NCBI GenBank assembly: GCA_017411945.1
Contig: JAFQPD010000141.1
Coordinates: 1 to 12,336, forward strand
Direction: 5' to 3'
Source of the DNA: Mailhella sp.
GTDB lineage: Bacteria > Desulfobacterota > Desulfovibrionia > Desulfovibrionales > Desulfovibrionaceae
Length of the DNA: 12,336 nucleotides
The notes under the pieces were generated by a model. It did no database searches. It had not been told where the DNA came from and saw only the letters and a program-made list of their open reading frames with translations. The position numbers were made by a program, and so were the translations under genes. Below, piece by piece: positions 1-6,438 of this stretch (its first letter is position 1; the number at the start of each line of letters is the position of its first letter).

Positions 1-47
1 GAGGGGGCGGGGGAAACTTTTTGAAAAAAGCTTTCCCCCGCCCCCTC
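1..47. repeat. Long GC-rich palindrome (hairpin element)
   Basis: A perfect 16-bp inverted repeat (1-16 against 32-47, GAGGGGGCGGGGGAAA and its complement) encloses a loop at 17-31 that is itself nearly self-complementary (CTTTTT against AAAAAG). The whole segment therefore folds into one long stem. It is followed by a pyrimidine-rich stretch and CCAAAACTTTTTG (66-78). From memory, elements of this look lie between genes in Desulfovibrionaceae genomes, as terminator or REP-like elements; this was not searched. It may continue to the left of the window. Confidence 0.7.
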
Positions 48-103
48 AAACTCCCCCACCCCTTTCCAAAACTTTTTGCTTGATCAGGATGTTCCTGCGA
101 AGA

Positions 104-142
104 AACGCCCCGGCTCGTGTGAGTTCGGGGCGTTGGCTTTTT
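104..142 (+). terminator. Intrinsic terminator of a gene upstream of the window
   Basis: A 9-bp stem, AACGCCCCG (104-112) with CGGGGCGTT (126-134), is followed by GGC and a T run (138-142). This is the usual rho-independent form reading on the + strand, so a + strand gene presumably ends left of base 1. It also separates that transcript from the flavodoxin-type gene that starts at 188. Confidence 0.75.
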
Positions 143-187
143 CTGCGGTGAGGGGTAATGTGGGAGAAATTTCGTGAGGAGGGCGGT

Positions 188-940
188 ATGAAAGTCGCGG
201 CCATTTATTTTTCGGCAACGGGGAACACGGAGAAGAGTATGAAGGCTCTGGCGGAGGGGGTGGCCTCTGCGCTGGGAGCGGAAGGCATCGAGAGTGTGGA
301 CGTCACCTGCCAGCCTGAGCCCGCGTCCCGTGAGTTTGGGCCGGAGGATTTTGTGGTCTTCGGCATGCCCGTCTATGCCGGGCGTCTGCCCCTTGCCGTG
401 AAGGACAGGCTTCTGGCTTTTCGGGGGAATGGCACCCCCTGCCTCGTGGCGGTGAGCTATGGCAACAGGCATTATGAGGATGCCCTCCTCGAACTGGCAG
501 ACATGGCTAAGGAGCAGGGCTTTGTGGTGAAGGGAGGCGCTGCCCTCATAGGCCGCCATACCTACGGCGAGATCCAGGTTTCGCGGCCCGATGACGAGGA
601 CCTTGCCGCGTGCCGGGAATTCGGAGCGGAGGCCGCACAGCGCACGGGGAGTGCGTTAGCTGTTCCTGGAAATCGGCCGTATCGAGAAGGGCTTCTGCGC
701 GGACGTTTCCATCCTCTCACTTCGGAATCCTGCGTGCAGTGCAGGCTATGCGTGCGCGCCTGCCCCATGCAGGCCATAGGCGAAGACTGCCGCACCGTGG
801 GCGAGGACTGCATTTCCTGCTTCCGCTGTATCCGGAACTGCCCCGTGGGCGCGAAGAACATGGACGTTCCCGCCTACTCCGACTTCGCCGCCATGTTCAC
901 GGAAAAGCTGAAGGAACGCCGCGAGAACGAATTCTTTTAG
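188..940 (+). CDS. EFR1-type flavodoxin / 2x[4Fe-4S] ferredoxin fusion protein
   Basis: Cytoplasmic electron-transfer protein of 250 aa. The N-terminal half is flavodoxin-like: after a first beta strand comes the FMN phosphate loop SATGNTEK (residues 9-16), and the VSYGNRHYEDAL segment (about 89-100) fits the second flavin loop. The C-terminal part is a bacterial-type ferredoxin with two CxxCxxCxxxCP clusters (Cys182, 185, 188, 192 and Cys208, 211, 214, 218), enough for two [4Fe-4S] centres. This order matches proteins annotated as EFR1-family ferrodoxin. The start at 188 was chosen because GAGGAGGG (176-183) is spaced well before it and the flavodoxin strand begins at once; an in-frame ATG at 158 would add ten uncharacteristic residues. 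A terminator lies before it; no terminator is obvious between it and the next small gene. The redox partner is not indicated by the context. Confidence 0.88.
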   Translation: MKVAAIYFSATGNTEKSMKALAEGVASALGAEGIESVDVTCQPEPASREFGPEDFVVFGMPVYAGRLPLAVKDRLLAFRGNGTPCLVAVSYGNRHYEDALLELADMAKEQGFVVKGGAALIGRHTYGEIQVSRPDDEDLAACREFGAEAAQRTGSALAVPGNRPYREGLLRGRFHPLTSESCVQCRLCVRACPMQAIGEDCRTVGEDCISCFRCIRNCPVGAKNMDVPAYSDFAAMFTEKLKERRENEFF

Positions 941-1042
941 GCCGCGGCCTTGCCTTTGCCGAAAAAGGATTTATCATTCCTTCATTAGAAATGGTCTGCC
1001 TTGGCGGCAGGCCTCAGTCGTATCAATATTCAGGAGAATTTC

Positions 1043-1270
1043 ATGAAGTCTGTTGCTTTTATCGACGGCGTGAGCCAGGCCCATCTCATCAACGGCAATG
1101 TCCGTCTGGATACCTTCGTCCTTCAGGGTCAGCAGGGTGCTGAGCCTGTGCAGGAAGAAGGCGCTCAGCTCATCTTCACCCCTCAGGGTTTCCTCGGCAT
1201 GCTCGGCGCTATGCAGCAGCTGGCCGAAAAGCTCGCCGAAGCCGGCCTGCTCCAGAAGCAGCCGCAGTAA
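1043..1270 (+). CDS. Small conserved-looking protein of unknown function (75 aa)
   Basis: I do not recognise this gene. The start at 1043 is preceded by CAGGAGAA (1031-1038), a good ribosome binding site; an earlier in-frame ATG at 1001 lacks one. The product appears to have an N-terminal beta-rich part (SVAFIDG, NVRLDTFVLQG), a short acidic and Gln-rich turn, a hydrophobic strand (QLIFTPQGF) and a C-terminal amphipathic helix (about residues 48-70, MLGAMQQLAEKLAEAGLL). No signal peptide, membrane segment or cysteine is present. It ends just before a strong terminator, and 102 bases separate it from the flavodoxin-type gene, so it may be the second gene of that transcript or have its own promoter. 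That it is a real gene follows from the ribosome site, codon use and terminator. Confidence 0.75.
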   Translation: MKSVAFIDGVSQAHLINGNVRLDTFVLQGQQGAEPVQEEGAQLIFTPQGFLGMLGAMQQLAEKLAEAGLLQKQPQ

Positions 1271-1287
1271 GCTACGCCGCTTGAAAT

Positions 1288-1327
1288 GAAAGACCCCGAC
1301 CTTATGCAGGCCGGGGTCTTTGTTTCA
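1288..1327 (+). terminator. Intrinsic terminator, possibly bidirectional
   Basis: Stem AAAGACCCCG (1289-1298) with CGGGGTCTTT (1312-1321) and a 13-base loop lies 18 bases after the stop of the 75-aa gene. It sits between this gene and the convergent exporter gene that ends at 1339. The A-rich left arm (GAAATGAAA) gives a U-rich tail in the other direction, so it may serve both. Confidence 0.8.
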
Positions 1328-1338
1328 TGCGGTGCTGG

Positions 1339-2079
1339 TCACAGTACGGCTTTGGCCAGACCGGTGCAGGCCACGGCCAGCAGGAGCATGAGCACCAGCT
1401 TTTTGAATTTCGCCTCGTCGAGATCGCGGAAGAAGCGGCTTCCCAAGGCTACGCCGAGGGCCAGCACAGGAAGCATGGAGCCCATGAACAGCCAGCTTTC
1501 CAGCGTGAACAGGCCGTTCTGCCAGCAGAACACCGAGGCCCAGGAATCCGTGAGCAGGAAGTAGGCGATGAGCGAGGCGCGCCCCACGGCTGCTCCTGCG
1601 GGACTGGAAAGGAAGAAGAGGATGACGGGAGGGCCTCCGTTGGCAGAAGCGCCGTTGATGATGCCGCCGCTCATGCCTATGAGCGAGGTCTCCAGTTTCG
1701 TGGGGGAGCGGCGCGGCTTTGAGCCCCTGAGGAGCATTATGGCGAAGATGATGACAGTGCCGTTGATGGCGGCGCACATAGGCTCAGGCGGCAAACAGGC
1801 GAGCATCCATACGCCGAGAGGAGTGCCCAGCAGCATGCCAGTGGTGAGCCAGCCCAGCGATTTCCAGTCCACCTCGCGGTACACGAAGGGCAGGTGGCCT
1901 ATGCTGGCGGAAATCTCCCACAGCAGGACAACGGGCACTATCTGCGAAGGCGGAAGTACCAGCGTAAGCAGGACTGTGACAATGAGCGAGAAGCCGAAAC
2001 CCGCTATGCCGCGCACCACGCTGGCCGCGAACACCGAAAAGCCTGCCCAGAGCCACCCGAGGGCACTTAGCTCGAACAT
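1339..2079 (-). CDS. TauE/SafE-family sulfite or organic anion exporter
   Basis: Inner-membrane transporter of 246 aa with about eight hydrophobic segments and the internal two-fold repeat of the TauE/SafE family: GIAGFGFSLI (about residues 24-33) in the first half and GMSGGIINGASANGGPP in the second. Family members export sulfite, sulfoacetate or related anions, or move organosulfur compounds; the substrate here cannot be read from sequence. The start at 2079 is chosen because GCAGGAGGAAAA directly precedes it; an earlier ATG at 2130 falls inside the promoter -35 box. The gene has its own promoter (2101-2130) and follows the terminator of the TRAP operon, so it is probably a separate unit. 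It converges with the 75-aa gene. Confidence 0.87.
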   Translation of the reverse strand: MFELSALGWLWAGFSVFAASVVRGIAGFGFSLIVTVLLTLVLPPSQIVPVVLLWEISASIGHLPFVYREVDWKSLGWLTTGMLLGTPLGVWMLACLPPEPMCAAINGTVIIFAIMLLRGSKPRRSPTKLETSLIGMSGGIINGASANGGPPVILFFLSSPAGAAVGRASLIAYFLLTDSWASVFCWQNGLFTLESWLFMGSMLPVLALGVALGSRFFRDLDEAKFKKLVLMLLLAVACTGLAKAVL

Positions 2080-2100
2080 TTTTCCTCCTGCGTTTTTCCG

Positions 2101-2130
2101 ATGATATTCGGAATGTCGCGCAGGTGTCAA
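2101..2130 (-). promoter_or_regulatory. Near-consensus sigma-70 promoter of the TauE/SafE gene
   Basis: On the minus strand TTGACA (complement at 2125-2130) and TATCAT (complement at 2101-2106) are separated by 18 bases. That is six of six and five of six matches to the -35 and -10 consensus. Transcription would begin near 2094, about 15 bases before the start codon, leaving a short leader that holds little beyond the ribosome binding site. Confidence 0.65.
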
Positions 2131-2143
2131 AGCCAGAAAAGCA

Positions 2144-2183
2144 AAAAGCCTCCTGTTCCGTGAGAGGAGCAGGAGGCTTTGCC
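2144..2183 (-). terminator. Intrinsic terminator of the AEC-TRAP transport operon
   Basis: An 11-bp stem, AAAGCCTCCTG (2145-2155) with CAGGAGGCTTT (2170-2180), carries on the minus strand a terminal TTTTTGC run. It lies 19 bases after the dctM stop codon and before the promoter of the exporter gene. Confidence 0.85.
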
Positions 2184-2199
2184 CTGTTTCAGGAGGCTC

Positions 2200-3495
2200 T
2201 TACAGGCCGAGCATGCGCGGGAAGAAGAGCGTGAGGTCGGGGAAGAGCACGATGACCACGAGGGCCAGAGTGGCGGCGGCCAGCATGGGAAGCACGGGAG
2301 GCGTGATCTGTTCCATGGTAAGTCCGCTGATCTTTGCGCCGACGTAGAGGTTCACGGCCACGGGGGGCGTCACCTGGCCGAGGGCGAGGTTGATGGTCAT
2401 CATCACGCCGAACCACACAGGGTCCCAGCCGAAGTGGGCCATGATGGGAAGCAGGAAGGGCAGGAGCACATAGTAGATGGAGATGGCGTCCAGCAGCATG
2501 CCTGCGACGAAGAGGATGACGTTGATGAGGAGCAGGAGCACCCAGGGGTTGTCGGAAAGCGAGAGCAGAACAGCCGCGCCGCGTTCCACGAGGCCGACAG
2601 TGCTGGCCACCCAGGCGTAGAGGCCGGCGCAGGTCACCACGAACATGATGACGGCAGTGGCCTTCACGGATTCGACAAGGACTTCCACGAGGATGGAGAA
2701 CTTGTCGATGGTGCGGTAGATGAACACGCCTACGAAGAGGCCGTAGAAGATGGCCACGGCCGCGGCTTCGGTGGGAGTGAACACGCCGCCGTAGATGCCG
2801 CCAAGGATGACCACGGGAGTCATCACGCCCCAGAAGGCTTCGCGCAGGGCTTTGCGGATGGGCATGGTGCGGGGCTTGCCGCGGTAGCCCTTCTTGCGGG
2901 AGGTCAGGAACACGGAGACGCCGAGGAAGCCGGCCACTATGATGCCGGGCACGAAGCCTGCGGCGAAGAGGGCGGGCACGGAAACGTCGGCAATGCCGCC
3001 GTACACGATGAAGGCGATGCTGGGCGGGATGACGATGGCGAGGCCGGAAGTCACGGAAACCGTAGCGGCGGCGAAGGGCTTGTCGTAGCCGCTCTTCACC
3101 ATGGCAGGGATGAGGATGAGGCCGAGGGCCGCCACAGTGGCGGGGCCGGAACCGCTCACAGCGCCCCAGAAGGTGGCCACGCCTACGGTGGCGATGGCAA
3201 GGCCGCCGGTCATGTCGCCCACGAGGGTCTCAACGAGGAGCACGATGCGGGAGGCTATGCCCGCGCGCTCCATGATGAAGCCGGCGAGGATGAAGAAGGG
3301 GATGGCAAGGAGCGGCACTTTGGCCACGCCTGCGAAGAAGTTGTAGGAGAGCATGTCCACGCCCATGTCCCACCACCAGCCCACGAGCAGGGCGGAGAGG
3401 CCGAGAGAGATAGCGATGGGCACGCGGGTGACGAGCGGGATGACGAAGGCGATGAGCAGCCAGAATGCCGGGTCGTTGAAAAGGGAAGTTTCCAT
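2200..3495 (-). CDS. dctM: TRAP transporter large permease subunit (DctM)
   Basis: Large membrane subunit of a tripartite ATP-independent periplasmic transporter, 431 aa, the usual length of the family. It forms the sodium- or proton-coupled transport pathway in the inner membrane. Family motifs are visible in order: FWGAVSGSGPATVAALG (109-125), LAIVIPPSIAFIVYG (152-166), GGVFTPTEAAAVA (237-249) and LGQVTPPVAVNLYVG (372-386), among about twelve hydrophobic segments. The start at 3495 follows a GAGGAGAG ribosome site, and the gene begins 12 bases after the dctQ stop, so the two are translated from one message. The terminator just downstream closes the operon. Confidence 0.96.
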   Translation of the reverse strand: METSLFNDPAFWLLIAFVIPLVTRVPIAISLGLSALLVGWWWDMGVDMLSYNFFAGVAKVPLLAIPFFILAGFIMERAGIASRIVLLVETLVGDMTGGLAIATVGVATFWGAVSGSGPATVAALGLILIPAMVKSGYDKPFAAATVSVTSGLAIVIPPSIAFIVYGGIADVSVPALFAAGFVPGIIVAGFLGVSVFLTSRKKGYRGKPRTMPIRKALREAFWGVMTPVVILGGIYGGVFTPTEAAAVAIFYGLFVGVFIYRTIDKFSILVEVLVESVKATAVIMFVVTCAGLYAWVASTVGLVERGAAVLLSLSDNPWVLLLLINVILFVAGMLLDAISIYYVLLPFLLPIMAHFGWDPVWFGVMMTINLALGQVTPPVAVNLYVGAKISGLTMEQITPPVLPMLAAATLALVVIVLFPDLTLFFPRMLGL

Positions 3496-3507
3496 GCGCC
3501 TCTCCTC

Positions 3508-3978
3508 TTAGAAATTTCTGGTGCGGAAATCTTCCCAGGTCTTCTGGAGGATGCGCACGATGATGATGACGGAGATGGCGGGGGTGCAGATGGTGTACAG
3601 CCACACCGGGATAGCCAGCGACTCGGAGACGACGGAAAGCTCTATCTCGTCCACGACTTCGATATAGCCTTCATAGGCCAGGGCTGCAAAGAAGATAAGG
3701 CAGCAGATGACGCTGAAAACATACAGGATCTTTCTGATGAAACGGGGCAGGGCGTCGTACAGCAGGTTCATGCTGAAGTTCGTGCCCTCACGGAAGGCGC
3801 GGGAGGTGCCCAGAAGAACGATCCACACGAAGAGGTTCACAGTGATCTCTTCGGAGGCGGCAAAGGAGAGGTTGGTGCAGTAACGGACGATCACGTTGAT
3901 GAACGCGACGCACGCCATTACGGCCAGAAGGAACGCGCCGAGCAGTTCCTCGAGGCGTTTGTTCAGAAAGTCCAGCAT
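3508..3978 (-). CDS. dctQ: TRAP transporter small permease subunit (DctQ)
   Basis: Small membrane subunit of the same TRAP transporter, 156 aa with four predicted hydrophobic segments. The typical motif with NVIVRY (about residues 28-33), the EEI element and FVWIVLLGTSRAFREGTNF (about 50-68) is present. It binds DctM and is needed for a working transporter. An AAGGATG ribosome site precedes the start at 3978. It lies between dctP and dctM, 63 bases after dctP, with a stable hairpin in that gap. Confidence 0.94.
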   Translation of the reverse strand: MLDFLNKRLEELLGAFLLAVMACVAFINVIVRYCTNLSFAASEEITVNLFVWIVLLGTSRAFREGTNFSMNLLYDALPRFIRKILYVFSVICCLIFFAALAYEGYIEVVDEIELSVVSESLAIPVWLYTICTPAISVIIIVRILQKTWEDFRTRNF

Positions 3979-4006
3979 ATCAGCATCCTTAGGAAGGAAA
4001 TATCAG

Positions 4007-4026
4007 GGGGCGGCCGAAGCCGCCCC
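4007..4026 (-). promoter_or_regulatory. UUCG-capped hairpin between dctP and dctQ
   Basis: On the minus strand GGGGCGGC-TTCG-GCCGCCCC forms an 8-bp all-GC stem with a C(UUCG)G tetraloop, one of the most stable RNA hairpins. It lies 15 bases after the dctP stop. The following bases (CTGATATTT) are only weakly U-rich, so partial termination or 3'-end protection of the dctP message is more likely than full termination. Either would give more binding protein than permease, which TRAP systems need. Confidence 0.6.
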
Positions 4027-4041
4027 AAAAGGCAGGCTCGC

Positions 4042-5118
4042 TTACTGGGCGGCCTTCATGTCGGCTTCGGCGGCCTTCACGAGGTCTTCGCCGATTTCCT
4101 TGGTCCACTTGTCACGGACGGACTTGGTGGCGTCGTAGAATTCCTTGATCATTTCAGGGGTGAACTTCACAACGTTCATGCCCTTTTCAGCAAGAGTCTT
4201 GTAGGGATCGGTGACGGCAGGAGCCTTGCCGATGCTCTGCAGGTAGGCAAGGGCGGAACCCTCGTCGAAGCCGAGGCGGGAAAGGGCCTTGGAGTACTTT
4301 TCCATGTCCTTGGCGCATTCCATGAGGATCTTCTGATCTTCAGCGGAGAATTCCTTCCACACCTTCTGGTTGGCAGTGAGGAGCAGGGGGTCAATCATGT
4401 AGTGCCAGTCGGTGTGGTACTTATGCCAGGTCCAGACCTGCAGGGGGATGTTGATGCCGTTGGTGGGGTTCTCCTGACCGTCCACGATGCCCTGCTGGAA
4501 GCCGGTGACAGCTTCAGACCAGTTGATGGCCTGGGGGTTGGTGCCCAGGGCGGAGAAGATGTCGATGAAGATGGGGGTGCCGCACACGCGGAGCTTCATG
4601 CCGTTCATGTCGGCAGGTTTGTGGATGGGACCCTTGGAGGTGGTGAGTTCGCGGAAGCCGTTTTCGCCCCAGCCGATGAACTTCACCTTGGTCTTTTCCA
4701 CGGCGGCGATGAGCATCTTGCCGGACTTGCCGGAGGTGATGGCGTCCATGGCCTTGTAGCGGTCGGGGTTGTTGGCCACGAAGAAGGGCAGGGCGGTGAG
4801 GTTGAGCTGCTTCACCTGGGGAGACCAGTTGATGGTGGAGGCAAGGGCGAAGTCGATGGCGCCGTTGCGGACGAGCAGCAGTTCAGAGGTCTGCTTGCCG
4901 GCCATGAGCTGTGCGCCGTGGTACACCTTGATGTTGATGCGGCCGTTGGTGCGTTCTTTCACCAGGTCGGCGAAATAGGTGCCGGAAAGGCCCCAGCCGG
5001 AGGTGGCGCCGGGCACCACGCTGAGCTTGTACTCCTTCTTGTAGGCGGCTTCGGCAGGAGCGGCGAACAGGCCAAGGCACACTGCGGCGAGCAGGGCGGA
5101 ACGGAAGATGCGTTTCAT
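4042..5118 (-). CDS. dctP: TRAP transporter periplasmic substrate-binding protein (DctP)
   Basis: Periplasmic solute receptor of 358 aa. A Sec signal peptide (MKRIFRSALL, then a hydrophobic core) ends with AEA, cleaved after about residue 24. The mature protein carries the DctP signature: GMKLRV (173-178) with Arg177, the conserved residue that binds the substrate carboxylate, then ALGTNPQAINWSEA (190-203) and GIVDGQENP (210-218). The Arg points to a carboxylate or similar oxyanion ligand; which one is not readable. The start at 5118 has a GAGGAGGAA ribosome site; longer in-frame starts would put unrelated Cys- and Trp-rich residues before the signal peptide. It lies 97 bases after the AEC carrier gene and heads the dctP-Q-M set. 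Confidence 0.95.
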   Translation of the reverse strand: MKRIFRSALLAAVCLGLFAAPAEAAYKKEYKLSVVPGATSGWGLSGTYFADLVKERTNGRINIKVYHGAQLMAGKQTSELLLVRNGAIDFALASTINWSPQVKQLNLTALPFFVANNPDRYKAMDAITSGKSGKMLIAAVEKTKVKFIGWGENGFRELTTSKGPIHKPADMNGMKLRVCGTPIFIDIFSALGTNPQAINWSEAVTGFQQGIVDGQENPTNGINIPLQVWTWHKYHTDWHYMIDPLLLTANQKVWKEFSAEDQKILMECAKDMEKYSKALSRLGFDEGSALAYLQSIGKAPAVTDPYKTLAEKGMNVVKFTPEMIKEFYDATKSVRDKWTKEIGEDLVKAAEADMKAAQ

Positions 5119-5215
5119 GGATTCCTCCTCGGATATGTTTGGGACGCGATTTGCGTTGTTCCCAAGGGAAAAGGCACCCCGGCCCCGAAACGAGAGCAGG
5201 GGAGGCTTGCGCCGC

Positions 5216-6190
5216 TTACAGCAGCGGCAGTACGAAAACGAGCACGGGCAGCACCACAACGAGCTCCAGCGTGGTGAAAACCCAGCAGGCATTGGCCAGG
5301 TCCAGGTCCAGGTCGAACAGGGACGGGGGGATGAGGGCATTCATGGCCACGGGCATGGAAGCAAGGATGGCGACCACCTTGAGCGGGAGTCCGTCATCGA
5401 TGCCGCCAAGGCCGCAGAGCATGGCAAGAGCCACGATGACCAGAGGGCAGCCCACGAATTTGATGAGCGATATGGCCGCCGACTGCCGCACATAGCAGGT
5501 CATGCTCGAAAGGCGGAGGCTCATGCCGATGGAAAGCAGAAAACATACGGTGCCGAGTATCATGGCGCCGGAAGAGAGCGTGCCGAAGAGAGCCGGGCGG
5601 GGCACTCCGGCAAGGTTCAGCGTGATGCCGAGCCCCAGTGCGAGGAGTATGACCTTGAGCACGGGCTCGAGGCGGAAGTCGCGCAGGGAGAAATGCGCCT
5701 TGCCCCCCTCATCCTGCCCATGCCAGCGGGCGACGGGCATGGCTATGCCGAAGTAGTAGATCTCTTCGCAAAGGCGGTACAGGGCGGCAATGGCGATGGT
5801 CTGTTCGCCGAAGAGCATGACGGAAACCAGAGAGCCCACGGCCCCGATGTTGGTGAAGGTGCCGCAGCAGAACATGCTTCCGGCCTGCCTGCGTTCGAGG
5901 CCCATGAGGCGTGAGAGCAGAAGGGCGAGCACGCCGCCGCATACCCACGCCGCCACGCCGAGGGCGGGCAAGGCGAGCAGGCGGGCGTCCGGCGAGGGCA
6001 GGCCCCACAGCGAAAGCATGGCCGAGAGGGGGATGAGGCCGAACATGGCCCCCTTCTGTATGCGCAGGCGCAGGGCGCGCATGGACTCTTCGTCGAGCGG
6101 CGAACGGCCGGAGCGCACCCATTGCTGGAAGGCGTAGCCGGCGATGAGGCTTGCGAAGATGATGGCCAGAGTGAGGAGGAGCCTGTCCAT
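5216..6190 (-). CDS. AEC-family (auxin efflux carrier-type) transporter
   Basis: Integral membrane protein of 324 aa with about ten hydrophobic segments. Features that fit the AEC family are TFTNIGAVG (111-119) at the middle of the protein, SIGMSLR (220-226), and the C-terminal ASMPVAMNALIPPSLFDLD stretch (277-295) followed by STL-like FTTLEL. Bacterial members move organic anions such as malate or malonate, and substrate cannot be assigned here. The start at 6190 lacks a strong ribosome site (GGGAAGGA lies rather far upstream), so the exact start is less sure. With no terminator before dctP, it is probably the first gene of a four-gene transport operon, an odd pairing of a secondary carrier with a TRAP system that may share a substrate. 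Confidence 0.75.
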   Translation of the reverse strand: MDRLLLTLAIIFASLIAGYAFQQWVRSGRSPLDEESMRALRLRIQKGAMFGLIPLSAMLSLWGLPSPDARLLALPALGVAAWVCGGVLALLLSRLMGLERRQAGSMFCCGTFTNIGAVGSLVSVMLFGEQTIAIAALYRLCEEIYYFGIAMPVARWHGQDEGGKAHFSLRDFRLEPVLKVILLALGLGITLNLAGVPRPALFGTLSSGAMILGTVCFLLSIGMSLRLSSMTCYVRQSAAISLIKFVGCPLVIVALAMLCGLGGIDDGLPLKVVAILASMPVAMNALIPPSLFDLDLDLANACWVFTTLELVVVLPVLVFVLPLL

Positions 6191-6273
6191 GGTCGAGAAG
6201 CGTCCTTCCCTCGCCTGTTCCCGGCTTTGAGCAGGAGGGGCGGAGGTTTTTTAAGGAAAAAGGTCTTCCCAGA

Positions 6274-6298
6274 CTAATAAGTTTTTAAAAATTGTCAA
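6274..6298 (-). promoter_or_regulatory. Possible promoter region of the AEC-TRAP operon
   Basis: In the AT-rich gap before the AEC gene the minus strand holds TTGACA (complement 6293-6298), followed after a short spacer by TATTAG (complement 6274-6279). The 13-base spacing is too short for a standard sigma-70 promoter, so this is only a candidate. No other ordered signal was found in the 248-base gap. Confidence 0.25.
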
Positions 6299-6387
6299 AT
6301 AATATGGCGATATTTTGGTGGATGGGAGTGAGCATGCGCAAAAATCAACGCTATTGTAAAAGCATATTTTTCTGCTGGGGATTGCCG

Positions 6388-6417
6388 GCAAAAGAAAAGG
6401 GAGGCGGAAGCCTCCCC
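6388..6417 (-). terminator. Intrinsic terminator of hldE
   Basis: A 7-bp GC stem, GGGAGGC (6399-6405) with GCCTCCC (6410-6416), has a four-base loop (TTCC on the minus strand) and is followed there by TTTTCTTTTG. It lies 22 bases after the hldE stop codon. Confidence 0.75.
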
Positions 6418-6438
6418 ATGCTTTTCGGCAGCTGCCGA

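Noticed and set aside
2179..5277. A 1,032-codon open frame on the + strand
   Set aside because: It is antisense to dctM, dctQ and dctP, is extremely rich in His, Gly, Asp and Glu, has no ribosome site, and is explained by GC-rich third positions of the TRAP genes.
5119..5340. Longer N-terminus for dctP
   Set aside because: The extension overlaps the AEC gene, has no ribosome site and would precede a clear signal peptide at 5118.
5108..5914. A 268-codon open frame on the + strand
   Set aside because: Antisense to the AEC carrier, with low-complexity His/Gly/Glu-rich sequence typical of shadow frames.
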